64,000 nucleotides of DNA from Strongylocentrotus purpuratus (lineage: Eukaryota > Echinodermata > Echinoidea > Camarodonta > Strongylocentrotidae), in assembly GCF_000002235.5 (NCBI RefSeq), contig NW_022145611.1:1726754-1790753 (forward strand), in the 5' to 3' direction. Both the position numbers and the translations under genes were made by a program. Shown here piece by piece: positions 1 through 12,618 of the stretch. Numbering within the stretch: the first letter of the stretch is position 1; each line of letters opens with the position of its first letter. Under the pieces are notes generated by a model. The model had not been told where the DNA came from, made no database searches, and was given only the letters and a program-made list of their open reading frames with translations.

Positions 1-1499
1 TTGTGGAAGTTGTTCATCACTCGCGGCCGTCAGAAATGCAGTCGAATCTCGATTCCTTAAGTCGCTGGTGTGATGACAACGATATGGCTCCTAAACCGGA
101 AAAGTGTCAAGTGTTGCAAGTGTCTTTTGTTCGTCATGCTCCTCTCCCTGTTCATTTGTCCATTCGTGATGTACCCTTGCAATCCTGCTCATCTTTTAAA
201 CTTCTTGGTGTTATCGTTCAGGATGATCTTAAATGGAAAGAGCAGGTGAAACGCATGGTTGGCCTCTTCATTCTATGTAAACTCAAGAAGTTTGGTGTCA
301 AACCGGAGGATCTCGTGTTCATATACTCTGTGTACATACGACCAATACTATAGTATGCAGTACCTGTTTGGGGAACAAGTTTAACCCTGCGCCAGTCTGC
401 TGAAATTGAACGAGTACAGAAGAGAGCTCTTCACATGATTTTTTACCCGACTGACTCTCACTATGATGACCTTCTTCCAGGCGCGGATCCAGGGGGGCCG
501 AGCGGGCCTTGCCCCCCCCCCCGCCAAAAAAAAAAGAAAAAAAAAGGAGAGAGAGAGAGAAGGAAAAGAAGGGAAAAGGAAAGAGGAGAGAAAGGGAAAA
601 AAAGAGGGAAGAGGGAGAACGGGGGGGGGGGAAAGGACTTGCCTCCCAAGCTGTTGCCTCCCCCCCCCCCCCCCCCATCAAAACATAAAAGAGAAGGAAG
701 GAAAGGGAAAGAAAAAAGGAAAAAAGGAGATAAAGGGAAGGAAAAAAGAGGAAGAAGAAAAGAAAAGAAGGGGGATATCAGTTGCAATTTTCCGCCAACA
801 AGTTGTGGATCGGGGGGGGGGGCAAAAGGCCCTTGCTCTCCCCCCCCCCCCCCCGTCCCCGCTAAAAAAAAGAGAAGGAATGAAAAGGAAAAGAGGAGAG
901 CTAAAAGGGAACAAAAAAGAGGAAGAAGAAAAGAAAAGGGAGAAAAGAAGGGGAGATCAGTTGCGGTTAATCCCGCCAACAATGTGTGGAGCAGGGTGGG
1001 AGGTCAAAATTACCTTCCCCCCCCCCCAACAAACCTAAAAGAGAGAGAGAGAGAAGGAAGAGAAGGGAAAGGGAAAGAGGAGAGAAAGGGAAAGAAGAAA
1101 ACAAAAGAGAATGAAGAAAGGTAAGGGATATCAGTTGCAATTTTCCCGCCAACAAGGTGTAGATCGGGGGGGGGGGGGGGCTTTGGGGAAATAAAATTCA
1201 AACGTGGTTTATTTCTAATTCCATAACGGTGGTTTACAAATAATGCTGAAATGACATAATTTTCCGAGATTTTTCCTCACTTTTAAGTAATTATACTTTT
1301 TTATGCGTTTGTTGGAAAATTCCTAAATTTACAGTCAGGCAAGAAAATGCTTCTTGAGATGCCTACATGTCAGGGCCCGCGGAACGGCGGGGATCGGGAT
1401 CCTCGAGGCCCCCCTCCCCACTTTTTTGAAAAACATATAAGAGAAATAGAAAGAAAGAGAGCAAGAAAGAAAAAAATAATTAACTGCCAGTGTCACATT

Positions 1500-2110
1500 A
1501 TAATGAGGTATCAAAATATGCTCATCTGACCATGATTAAATACCTAAAACCCCGAGGGCTCTGCCCCCTGGATTCCACATAGGGCCCTAAGGCGGGCCCT
1601 TAGATGCTCATCTGACGGTAATTTAATGCCTAAAACCCCTGATTTCTCGGGGCTCTGCCCCCTGGACCCCACGACAAATATTGTCCTGCCAGTGTCACAA
1701 AATAATAAGGTATCAAAAAATGCTCATCTGACTGTGATTAAACGCCTAAAACCCGTGAGCTTCCGGGGGCTTTGCCCCTGGACCCAACCAAGAGCCCTAA
1801 GACGGCCCCTTGATACTCATCTGACCGTAATTGAGTGCCTAAAACCCTTGAGCTTCCGGGGGCTCTGCCCCCTGAACCCCACGCCAATTAGTGACCTGCC
1901 AGTGTCACAATTAGGTATCAAAATAATGGTCATCTGACCGTAATTAAATACCTAAAATTCCTAAACTTCCGGGCCTCTGCCCCCTGGACCCCACCTAGGG
2001 CCCTGAGGTGGACCCCTGAATGCTAATATTACCGTAAATTATTGCCTTAAACCCCTGAGCTTCCGAGGGCGGACAAGGTATCAACATATGTTCATCTGAC
2101 CGCAGCCGCG
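1500..2110. repeat. tandem repeats with a GGGGGCTCTGCCCCC hairpin
   Basis: Several units of CTCATCTGACCGTAATTAAA, TGCCTAAAACCCCTGAGC, then TTCCGGGGGCTCTGCCCCCT and GGACCCCAC. Related units recur at 62430-62820, so this is a dispersed repeat family or internal part of related elements. Confidence 0.75.
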
Positions 2111-2239
2111 TAGCCGGGGGGGGGGGGGGGTGAGGTGGTCCCCCCAAAAAAGAGAGGAGTGAAAAGGAAGAGGACCTAGGAAGAAAAGGGAGTAGACAAA
2201 GAACATTTTTGAAATTCAGACAGAATTAAGAGTCGAGAA

Positions 2240-2960
2240 CGGTACAATGAATCGTCTTCTTTCTCTAATAATTTAATAAAACGTCAAAGCTTCCGCGCTT
2301 CACGCAGGAGGTGGGGGGAGGAACTGAGTTTCGACGAGGATTAAAAGTCATAACGGTACAACGAATTGTCTTCTTTCTCTAATAATTTATTAAAACGTAA
2401 AAGTTTCGCGCGGGAGGGGGAAACTGAATTTAGACGAGGATTTAAAATCATAACGGTACAACGAATCGTCTTCTTTCGTTAATGTTTTAATAAAACGTAA
2501 AAGCTTCCGCGCTTTGCGCGGGGGGGGGGGGGATAAATTCAGACGGGATTATTTTCGTGAGCCCTACAATGAATCGTCTTCTTTCTCTAATAATTTAATG
2601 AGACGTGGAAGCTTTCGCGCTTCGCGTGGGAGGGGAGGGAATTGAATTTAGACAAGGATTAAGAGTCGAGAACGGTACACCGAATCGTCTTCTTTCTCTA
2701 ATGATTTAATGAAACGTAAAAGCTTCCGCGCTTCGCGCGGGAGGGGGGAAACTGAAGTTAGACGGAGATTAAGAGACGATAACGACACAACGAATCGTCT
2801 TCTTTCTCTAATGATTTAATGAAAGGTAAAAGCTTTCGCGCTTCGCACGGGAGGGGGGGGGCATTATTCAGACGAGGGTTATTTGGGGGGAACGGTACAA
2901 CGAATCGCCTTCTTTCTTTAATAATTTATTGAAATGTCGAAGCTTCCGTGCTTCGCGGAG
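2240..2960. repeat. ~108-bp tandem repeats with a CCGCGC-TTC-GCGCGG hairpin
   Basis: About seven units of GAATCGTCTTCTTTCTCTAA, then AATTTAATNAAACGT, AAAGCTT, a GC hairpin and a G-run. The same unit forms the core of the hAT element at 52055-52888, linking the two. Confidence 0.85.
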
Positions 2961-4733
2961 GAGGTAGGGCAAAATCTCGCCCCTCCCTGCACCCACCCCC
3001 CCCCCATTACGTCACTGCTGGTCACCATTACGTACCAATATTTGGCTCGCATAATTTCAAATTTGGGCCTCCCCCTAAGAAATCCTGGATCCGCGCCTGC
3101 CTTCTTCACCAATTTGACATTTCATCTCTTGATAGCCGACGTGTTGAGATCCTCACGCGATTTGCGAAATCACTTCTGGGTTCTCTAAGACACCGCCATC
3201 TCCTGCCACAACCGCGCCATATGACTACTTGCCGCAGTTTAAGAAACTCCGATCATTTGTCCCTACCACGTTGCAGAACCCAGCGCTACAAACAATCGAC
3301 AGTTCCCTCTCTTGTTCGTTTGCTAAATTCAGTCAACTGAAATTTTGTTAGATCTTTTTTTATGTATTTGTCATTTTTCGAACCCTCTCCCTCTCTCCGT
3401 CTCTCTCTCTCTCTCTCTCTCTTCCTCCCTTTCTCTAGCTCTTTCTCTCTCCTTCTCCTTTCCCTCCTCCCCTCTCCCACTGTTTCTCTATTTCTGTCTT
3501 GTATTTCCTCTTTTCAATTTTCTGACGATGTGATAATTACTCATTAATAATGTTCACCAATATGTATACGTCATTGACATTCACCAATTTTAAACAGTAT
3601 AATAACAATTCCATAATGGCATTCGTATTAATGTATCATTGACATTTCCGTATTATGTGCATTTTACTTTTACAATGCTTCATTAAGCTGAATCAACTCA
3701 ATTCTCGTTTATCTGCTTACTTTTTGTTGTTGTCATGAATTGAACTCTCTTTTTTCTCATTATCCTTTCCCTCTCCCTCTCTTCCACTTTTCACTCTTTA
3801 TTTCTTCTTTCTTCTCAATTCACTGACAAACTGATTATCACCATTTTGTAACTTACAATTTTTTTTTTCTTTTTCTTCATACTTTAAGTTATTACTGAAT
3901 TTTTAATTCAACTGTTTTTAATGCATTTTTATATAATACAATGAGAGCAATGTACTTTTTAACTTATTACTGAATTTTTAAATCTACTGTTTTTAATGCA
4001 TTTTTATATGATACATTGTAAGCCAATTATTGTTAGTCTTTGGACTTTTTATTTGGTATATTTGTAATAAAACCGAAATTGAAGTGAATTGAATTGAATT
4101 GAAATTGAAATGCTAAGTTGAAAAATATTGATAGTTTTAAAAAGGGGCATTTGTCATTTGACTTTAACTGTTTGATGTCAAGAGTTTCATGATTTTCATC
4201 ATCTTTATTAACATTCAAGCTTCATACTAACTGCAATTTTTAATGAATGTTATCAAGAAAATAGAGAATTTAGTTGTACTGTATTCATGTACAAATAATA
4301 CAAAAGGGCAATGTCAAATCGCTGAAATATTCAATTCATTTATTGCTCACAAGAATATCACCAACAAAAATATACTGTCAAATAATCTCCGACAGATTTT
4401 TAACATAGCAACATTATGCTTACCATACTGTAATAGTTACTCCATCATACGTTTACCATAGCAACATTATATCACACTGTAGTCACTCCATCACATGTTT
4501 AACATTGCAGCAACATTATGCTTGCAATACTGTAATAGTTATAGTAATAGTCACTCCATTTGAAATAGTCATATTATACTTGGCAAATGGTTAACGATAG
4601 AACATTACAATTCCAAGAACATATCTACGACATAGTAAATAGCGTTACTCAAAATATACATACATCAAATCTCATTTTTAATTTGAACATAATCTAGTAC
4701 ATGTATTTTTTCATTTATGGAGTGGGAGTGCTA

Positions 4734-4840
4734 ATTACCTCTGTATATGAAGTACAGGGGCAACATCAACCCATGTAATATTATTACCTCTGTATATGAA
4801 GTACAGGGGCAACATGAACCCATGTAATATTATTTTTGGG
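4734..4840. repeat. two-copy tandem duplication, ~51 bp
   Basis: ATTACCTCTGTATATGAAGT, ACAGGGGCAACAT and ACCCATGTAATATT occur twice in a row with a single visible difference. No gene association. Confidence 0.85.
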
Positions 4841-4992
4841 GAGGGGGAAACATTCCAACTCTCTTTACCATCAATTTGAGTTGCTTGAGTTTTTTTACTT
4901 TGGAAATAAATACTTCTGACTTTCATCCATTTTGCAATCATAAGTTGATATTGTAACCTATTTACAATATTGTATGATCGTTTGGAAAACTT

Positions 4993-5028
<36 letters not shown>
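4993..5028. repeat. poly-C run
   Basis: About 36 consecutive C. Its length in the assembly is likely approximate. Confidence 0.8.
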
Positions 5029-5030
<2 letters not shown>

Positions 5031-5094
5031 AGTACTGACAGTCTTACATTTAAGTCCACATGTATATTCCATTACCTACAGAGGTTGAATAATT

Positions 5095-5670
5095 ATATAA
5101 TATTGACTGGCCTTGAGGGGTATATCAGAAATATTGACCAAGCTCAGATCATATTGCCCCGAGTCGAAAGACGAGGGCAATATGGTCTTAGCGCGGTCAA
5201 TATTTCTGATATCCCCCGAAAGTAAAGCCAGTCAATATTTTTATTGTTATCCAAATCAGACATCTAGAGCAAATACAGACATCCACCATGACAATCTCAA
5301 GAACTGAAGAAACTTTGTCAAACCAACACTGTGCATCCAGTGCTTGACAAAATTTTCGATACACTGCAAACAGTGTGTATTTGGTGTGATTATTACGTCA
5401 CAATAGAGTGCGCGCAAAGTGCGCAGGTTCTCGTACGCATAATAGATGCGCAATGAAAATGCGACGCGGTCATTACAAGATGCCGGGATGCGAGACCGTG
5501 GAAAATACCAAGGTATATTTTCACTCGTCTCTACACGCAAAGTCAATACGCGCAGGGAGACCAAGGAAAATACAAAGAATATACCCCTCCGTTCCCACTG
5601 CTAGTGAAAACTAGGGCAATACGGTTTTGTAAATGACCAGCTCAGATGTCTGATACGGGTAATAATATAC
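5095..5670. mobile_element. MITE-like element with internal imperfect palindrome
   Basis: Positions 5100-5245 form an inverted repeat: GGGGTATATCAGAAATATTG is mirrored by CAATATTTCTGATATCCCCC, with AATATTGACTGG / CCAGTCAATATT outside. A further inverted pair, AATCAGACATCTAGA near 5250 and TCAGATGTCTGAT near 5643, suggests a larger element of about 430 bp. It encodes no plausible protein. Confidence 0.5.
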
Positions 5671-6004
5671 AATATTTAAAGGAACATTTTCAGCTGGGAA
5701 GACATAACATATACCAAAACATTTGGCAAATTTTATCCACAGAAAATAATTTATGGTGATAATGTGTCAAATAGGCATCACAAACACTGAACATACAAAG
5801 TTGATTGAACAGGATATTTTCTTTATCTTTCTCAAAACAATACCAATGAATTGATCAATGAAATACTGTTGTATTGTTCAATATACCTCTCAATGCATAT
5901 ATGTGATCACGAGAATAAGCATGTTCTCATATTTCAGGGAAGATGGCCCCTACAGCCTAAGGCCCAAAATCTGAATCTCCATTAGTAAAACAGTAAGAGA
6001 GTTC

Positions 6005-6615
6005 AAGTACGGTGTTTGGTGTTGGTGTTGGTGTTGAGAGCGTGGAAAGGCTGCTGAACCGAGCTCCAACACCGAAGCTCAGTTTAGAAGGACGATACCA
6101 GCCTCAACACCGAGTGACATCCTACTCTACAGCCGAAAACTCAGAAATTCCAATAAATTACATCATATTGAATATCAAATGTTAAGTCATATTAAAAATG
6201 AATAGAGAAAACATAATTTCTCTTGAAAAACAGATATAGTTCCCATGATTTAGTTGTTTTGACTTGAAAATTGATTTTACCTTGGCTTGATCATGAGATT
6301 TGTGACAGATGCATGCATAGTTACCTGCGGTATACTGCAATGCCAACACCAACACCAAACTCGAAATCATGAATTTTTTAATCCCAAGGGGCTGGTGTTG
6401 GTGAATGGGAAAATAACACGTAAATCGTCAACACCAACCTCCCTACTCGGTTCAGCAGCGACATTCAACACCAGCCCTCAACACAGACTACAGAAAATAC
6501 GTCATATTTCCCAAGGTCAATCCCGACACCAGCCTGATTTCAAGTTCGGTGTTGTGGCTGGTGTTGGTGCACAACACCAACACCAGCTTTCAACACCAAA
6601 CTTGAAATCCCTCAA
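6005..6615. repeat. GGTGTT/AACACC inverted-array element
   Basis: A GGTGTTGGTGTTGGTGTT run near 6010 is answered by dispersed AACACCAACACC and GGTGTTGGTG blocks to 6605, in both orientations. Boundary-like sequences GAGTTCAAGTACGGTGTTTG and AACACCAAACTTGAAATCC are roughly inverted. It looks like a fold-back element built on a hexamer. Confidence 0.5.
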
Positions 6616-7927
6616 TGCAGTTGGATAAAATAGTATGTTATACTGTCAAAATCCCTTCTTTTAAATAAACCCCTTGGAAATATCCTTCAACTGTAGGTAC
6701 TGTTCATCTGGAAAAGACATAATTCATTATCTCATAAGACATAATACTGGTACATTTTGATAGAATACTCTCATATATAATTAATATTGTTTACTTCTTT
6801 GTTTTCGCAGTATCCCTAAAAACAATATATCCATTTATTACTCATTATAGGCTGCTCTACTAGTAAATAATGCTCAATCATAAATATATCCACCTCATTT
6901 AATATATCAATGCTATTCAAACCTACCACACAACCTTACACCTTACAGGTCTTACACAAAAAAAATTCTATTAGCTATGCAATATATCTCTGGAGCTTGT
7001 GTCTTCTTTTAATATACTTCCATGCTATATTAAATCATTCAAATTGAAAACTAAAAATGCTTATTTATTCTCTGAATTTGAATTGACAACGTTAAAATAT
7101 ATTGCAAATATTGTTATCATAAGTAAAATCTAGAATGGCAAACTACATCCCACAAGAATAATCATGGAGTACAGTTCAGTCCAAGTAAGGGAAAATATTT
7201 CAAATGAAATAGTACTACATTCAACTAGAACCTCTTCAGCCAACTGACTACCTACAAAATTGTACAAAAATTATAAAAAATATTGAAATGAGAGAGATGT
7301 CAAAAAACCTAGAGAGACTTAGCAAAGTAAAATAATCAGTGTCCTGTTGAAAGGGACTGTCATACATTGACATCCAATTGAAATGTGTATTAATGATTAG
7401 CAAACATTTCAGCTGGTTGTCCAAGAAAGTATTATGGTTTGTATCAATAGCCCACAGCTGTCTCACAGATTAGTTTGATATCTTCAACATTTCATTCAGA
7501 ATGCATTTCCAAGGTTATCATGAACACACACATGTAACTATTTGATTAGTTTGAAATTACAAGAATGTCGGAACAAATGACAGTTATCTAATTTAAGAAT
7601 AAAGATAGAAAATCCTGAAAAATAATATTACAATCAATATCAAAGTATTTCCCTTCCTACATAATATGTAGTCACACACCAATTTCAATGATTCATAATT
7701 ATAACAACAATCTTGGAGTAATACTGAAGTAAGCACACATTGCCACTGCCTTCCTTTAGATAAATGTACATCAGTAGATTTGTTAATGATTTGTAAGTCA
7801 CAATAGATTGAGCACCATAATCCAGTTATCAAAATAAAGATAAATAGTTGAATTTGTGCGCATCAAGCCCTCATTAAAACATGATGCAACCTGCACTGTA
7901 TACCTCATGGCTAAATATCAATATTAA

Positions 7928-8289
7928 AGGTAATACAAAGTTTTGGTATGGGGTCATGAATTTGGTTCAAATGAACATATTGGAAGCATATGCGATCCTA
8001 CAATAATTCGGTGATCGTTGTTGTGGTTGAAATCGAGTCTAAAGTGATGAAATTGTAAATAATAAACTGTTTAAATTGTATGGCCGTAGGCGCTATTTTA
8101 GATTCATCAAGATTTACCCGGAGCATCAGTAAATTTTTTTTAATCCATTTTTTTTCAAAACCAGAAGTGTTTTAGGGGCTAAATTTTCTAGCGCTTACAA
8201 TACATCCACAGGGGCATCCAAATATATCAATGTTGTAAAGAATGACTATCCAGCCAATTTTCAAAATTTCCCAAAACTTTGTAATACCT
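7928..8289. mobile_element. TTAA-type MITE, family A, copy 1 (362 bp)
   Basis: It starts AGGTAATACAAAGTTTTGG and ends CCAAAACTTTGTAATACCT. It is flanked on both sides by TTAA. Its sequence matches the longer copy at 44926-45432 with an internal deletion. The TTAA target duplication suggests mobilisation by a piggyBac-like transposase (inference). Confidence 0.85.
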
Positions 8290-8427
8290 TTAAACACAAG
8301 ACCAATGTAGGTCCACATAATTGATGTTAAATGGCAAATGGTAGTACCATGTACCACTATATATTGCTATGAAGGTACATAACTGCTATTACTATGGTTA
8401 ATGCAATGAAACAATACAAAACAAAGA

Positions 8428-8594
8428 CGCCTGGCTAGAATGCTCCCCAGGGAGTGGAGAATGTGCATACATTGTGTGCGGGTAAGCCTGAATCCTATGA
8501 CCGGGGCAATAATATAACTATCTGTAAAGCGCTTTGAGAGGGCCTTCGGTCCTGAAAAGCGCTATATAAGAACTAGCTATTATTATTATTATTA
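8428..8594 (+). mobile_element. SINE-like 3' region with ATT tail
   Basis: The block GTAAAGCGCTTTGAGAGGG, CCTGAAAAGCGCTATATAAG, AACTAGC followed by a TATTATTATT tail resembles the conserved 3' end of SINEs widespread in marine deuterostomes (recalled). The 5' border is uncertain. Confidence 0.6.
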
Positions 8595-10829
8595 AAATCC
8601 AAGGATTACTTTTTAAACTATTCTCATCTCACATAAATGGTACTACAGTTTTTCATGGAAGGTAAAAAAAGGTTCACAAAAAAAAAAGTAGTTTCATAAA
8701 GTGCCCACAATGCACAACACAAAGAGCCCCCACAACTTATCAATGCAACGAGGTTCATACCAAATCAATACTGATAATAAATTCAAATCATCACACAATT
8801 CCACCAAACAAATAAGATATCAACAACCTACAAACCTTACATATTGCATAACATCTTTTCTAAACGTTTCTGCATTCCATAAGCAATACAATGGGTACTT
8901 TTTTTACAATAAGTGAAATGCATGGATGTTGCACACATTGATTACTTGGGTAGCTCTCATGTATGACTGCCCATTGCATGCCTGACATAGCAACATCTGT
9001 TTCAATGTATGCAAGTAGAGCATGTACTATAAATGGCCAAGTCCAAGGCATTTGATTTCATCTCCCATAAGTTTTCAAATAGTGTGTAATTCTGACGATA
9101 AAGTGGCATCAAATATGTTATTTCAATTCCGATCTGGTCTGATCGAAACCTTAGAAGCCATGAATACAATGATCATATTTACAGGTGTACTGAACTCTTT
9201 GACATGCCCAGTAACATATGGGACAAAATAGCTTGGACCTGTCTACATACAATGTTATTGATACATACACACAATACTAATGTTTTTCAATCTGTAAAAG
9301 ATAAGCATGCATGGATTATAAAGTACAAATAGCTTAGGCATCTATATGATTTAACAACATATAGGGCTAATGACAATAAGACAGGTAAAAGGTCAATTCT
9401 TCATTGACTGTTTAAACGAGCGTAAATACCCAGCTTAAGCCAAGGTTTCCATCTTACACTAACATCAAAGGATAACACAATATATCTAGTACTTCAATTA
9501 CATTGATTCAATCACAATTTTATCTTTCATGATAAAGAAAACCCTGATATCGATATGTACTTTCATTACACATATTTGTTGAATTGAGTGTTGGGTTGGA
9601 CAAGCCCACACCTAACCCTGCAATGTAAGATTGTAACTATGTGTTTGTTACACAACAAATCAGTTACACCTAAAATGAACAATGACCATCAATGAAAAGA
9701 TACAATGCATTGACATTGACTGCATTCAAGAAGTATACAAATATTAGGATTGACATATATTTATACACCCAACACCAAATCGTTTATGGAAAGAATGTTA
9801 TTGTGCATTAAGCACAGATGATACACCTACAACTAATCATCAACACTGTAATCAAATGGAATGGAACATGCACAAATACTTGCCCTGAAGAACTGAATGT
9901 AATGCAAATGAATGTCATGCTTGAGATAATAAACCTGGACCATGTATTTAAAGTGTAATGGTACAACATACAAGTATGCTCTGATGACCTTTCCTCTGTG
10001 CTCAATATCCTATACTAAACAATTTCTTAACTTAAATTAATCATTACCTTATCAAGTCTTGTAATTTGTAGTATGAGAAAAATTGATTTTCCTGATTCAT
10101 GTTTCCTCCAGAATGTGACAAAACAAAGCCCGGAGCAAATGTTGGAGAACCAATATGACATAACAAACTGGCCCAGACACTAGTATGAGAAACAAAGGAC
10201 AACTTCTTGCAGGATAGCAAACAAGGTAAAATATATCCTTTCATTTAGAATTAGGAGAGACAAAACATTGTTCGACCGACAAATCTTTTCAGACCCCTAA
10301 TTGTCACATCCGAAGTACATTACTATTCATCACACATTGATATCATATGAAAAAATTGTGCACAAAATAAACACTCAATTATTACAATCCATTTGGCATG
10401 ATGAGTTCTTGTTCTATGATACTACTGCTTAAAAAATACATTCAGTTTATCAAACATGAATAAAGAATTATGCTATTTTGGGTTCGATGATGGTACTGTG
10501 CATGATTTAGCTTTGATTGTTTCCTCTTAATATAAACTACAAGAGCTTTAACATGATTATTATGTAGTTCAAAACAAACCAAAGTACATTACACTCTTTC
10601 TGTAACGCAGTTTAACAGACTGCAGAGTAGTAAATCATTTATAATGCCACACAATCTAACCAATACCAGTTAATATAGTCTGAACATCCTGGGTTAGGTG
10701 TAAGTACTTCCTGTACAAGCCCAATCACTTCCTGTTCTCAAAGCAAGGTTCACTTTGACCAATCACCATTACTATTGGGAGATTTGAAAGAAAACTATGA
10801 CCACTATGATCCATTTCATGTGTCTGTCA
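8595..10829 (-). other. no gene seen; probable PC 3' UTR or downstream DNA
   Basis: AT-rich sequence directly after the PC stop codon. ORFs are short and unlike known proteins. I saw no convincing AATAAA on the minus strand within the first kilobase, so the 3' end of the transcript cannot be placed. No repeat structure stands out. Confidence 0.4.
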
Positions 10830-11078
10830 TTACTCAATGTCCACTAGAAGGTCTGCTCCTTCCACCGGTGACCCTTTCTTGACCGATACAGATTTGACCA
10901 CTCCTGACATGGGTGCACTGACCACCATCTCCATCTTCATGGCACTCAAGACAACCAATGGTGCACCCTTCTCAACCTTGTCACCGACCTGGACACGGAC
11001 ATCGATGACCTCGCCTGGCATGGGGGCACCTACAGAACCCTTCACTGACTTCTGGGCTTTTGGATGTACATGCATTTC
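10830..11078 (-). CDS. PC: PC exon 18, biotin carrier domain and stop
   Basis: Residues 1124-1205 and TAA (10832-10830). [20 protein letters not shown] begins the carrier domain. AMKMEMVV carries the biotin-accepting Lys, preceded by the usual VLS, and the protein ends ADLLVDIE. All hallmarks of a functional holocarboxylase-synthetase substrate are present. Confidence 0.97.
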   Translation of the reverse strand, partial: EMHVHPKAQKSVKGSVGAPMPGEVIDVRVQVGDKVEKGAPLVVLSAMKMEMVVSAPMSGVVKSVSVKKGSPVEGADLLVDIE

Positions 11079-12584
11079 CTGTGTGTCAAAATAAGGAGGA
11101 GATTGAATAGTTGACAGTTTAGCTCTTATATTTCACTAATAATACCACTGCACATACACTTATATTTTGTGACTTGATAGTCATAAGTATGAAACTGTTG
11201 ACAAAAAAAAAAAATACAATTCAAAATGTATTCTGTAACAGCACAAGTAGCTTCGGAATGCCAGAATATCTTAAAATACAAATTCACTCATATTACTAGA
11301 AATGATTGGAAACCAGATGGGCAACTTAATGGCTCTGAATAACAAGTGAAACAAAGTTATTCCAATAATGTTGTTACTTATTATTCTTTTAATGCATCAG
11401 CTAACTCATCTTCACAACAAATGTGTGCTCACTGTTAATACAAAGCAGTACGATACATGTGCCTTATTCAAATAGAGTCAAACTTGTATATTGATGCCAC
11501 CCAAGGGAAACAGAGAAAGTGGCCACTTTACCGAAATCAATCATATTCAACTGGTTAAAAGATTGATTAAGATCTCTAATAATTGGTTGGATCATAGTGT
11601 CTTGATTACCTTCATGGCAGCATTATCTTTGATGAGAACTGATCTGAGTTGACCATTGAGCTCAAAGAAGACCTCCCTTTCTCCGGTCTTTTTGTTGAGG
11701 TCACCCATGGCTAGGAGTGTGATGTGAAGCGTCTTGCCTTTCTCAATCTCAACCTATAGACACGAGAACGAGAATGAGATACTATCCTCACAAATGTTTT
11801 ATGCTAACTAACTTATATCATGATCATAACCATAATGAAATGAAATGAGAACTATGTTACATTAATATGTATCATTAGTCTATTAGTATTAAACATTAAA
11901 CAGTCTATTACATACATTAAAGATAAGCTTGAGTTCTGGTAATGATAGAAAATATATTCTGACATAATCCAACATAACTTTCACTGAATGTTCAAGATTA
12001 CAAAAAAATGACTTGCGCCAAACGATTTTGGTAAGAAACTTATAGGGGCTGAGTATAGAAGGATGAGGAAATCAAGGTAAGTAGGCCTGACACCATGTGC
12101 TTATACATGGGTCACTATGTGCAAATGAGAGTTATGGTTTTTATTGAAGAGGATTTTCAGCAAATTTTTGTGAGGTTCTTTTTATTTTACTGGTTCAAAC
12201 AATTAATCTACTGCAGGATAAACAATCCAGAATGAATTATAGTCATGTTCTCTTGACATACGAATTCCATGCCAGAGCTGAAAATTAGCTTTAAAGATGT
12301 TCCTGTTTGTATTGTTAATGGAATGAAAATAGATAAAAGATGTTCATATTCGTACTGATAATGGAATGTAAATAGATTAAAGATGTTCATGTTTGTACTG
12401 ATAATGGAATGTAAACTGATTAAAGATGTTCACGTTTGTACTGATAATGGAATGTAAATAGATTAAAGATGTTCATGTTTGTATAGATAATGAAATGGAA
12501 ATGCTAGTAGTATGACACTTGAATGTGATGGTAATAATGATGATTGATGATGATGAGGAGGTTGGTTGAGGTGGTTGATGATGG

Positions 12585-12618
<34 letters not shown>

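Larger units (their letters stand above)
478..3099. mobile_element. non-autonomous hAT-type element with 8-bp TSD, inserted in the LINE
   Basis: Terminal inverted repeats CAGGCGCGGATCCAGG and CCTGGATCCGCGCCTG are flanked by the 8-bp direct repeat CCTTCTTC (470-477, 3100-3107). Removing the element and one TSD copy rejoins the LINE reading frame exactly (DDLL|HQFDISSLDS). The inside has no transposase: purine-rich low complexity (500-1170), a block of GC-hairpin repeats with CTCATCTGAC (about 1500-2100), and about seven 108-bp repeats with GAATCGTCTTCTTTCTC (2240-2960). Poly-G and poly-C runs are frequent. Confidence 0.85.
1..4110 (+). mobile_element. CR1/L2-like LINE, 3' part, split by a hAT element
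   Basis: Positions 3-477 and 3108-3340 encode the C-terminal region of a non-LTR reverse transcriptase: LSRWCDDNDMAPKPEKCQVL, FKLLGVIVQDDLKW, RVQKRALHMIFYPTDSHYDD, then SLDSRRVEILTRFAKSLLGS, RSLRNSDHLSLPRCRTQRYK and a stop. After the ORF comes a CT-rich 3' UTR and a tail of GAATT repeats (about 4085-4110), typical of CR1/L2-type 3' ends. A TAG interrupts the ORF at 352-354 (RPIL*YAVPVWG), so it is dead. The 5' part lies outside the window. Confidence 0.85.

Noticed and set aside
435-1124. 229-codon and overlapping Lys/Glu/Pro-rich ORFs
   Set aside because: They arise from purine-rich and homopolymer sequence inside the hAT element and are open in several frames at once.
10837-11094. 85-codon plus-strand ORF
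   Set aside because: Antisense shadow of the PC biotin carrier exon.
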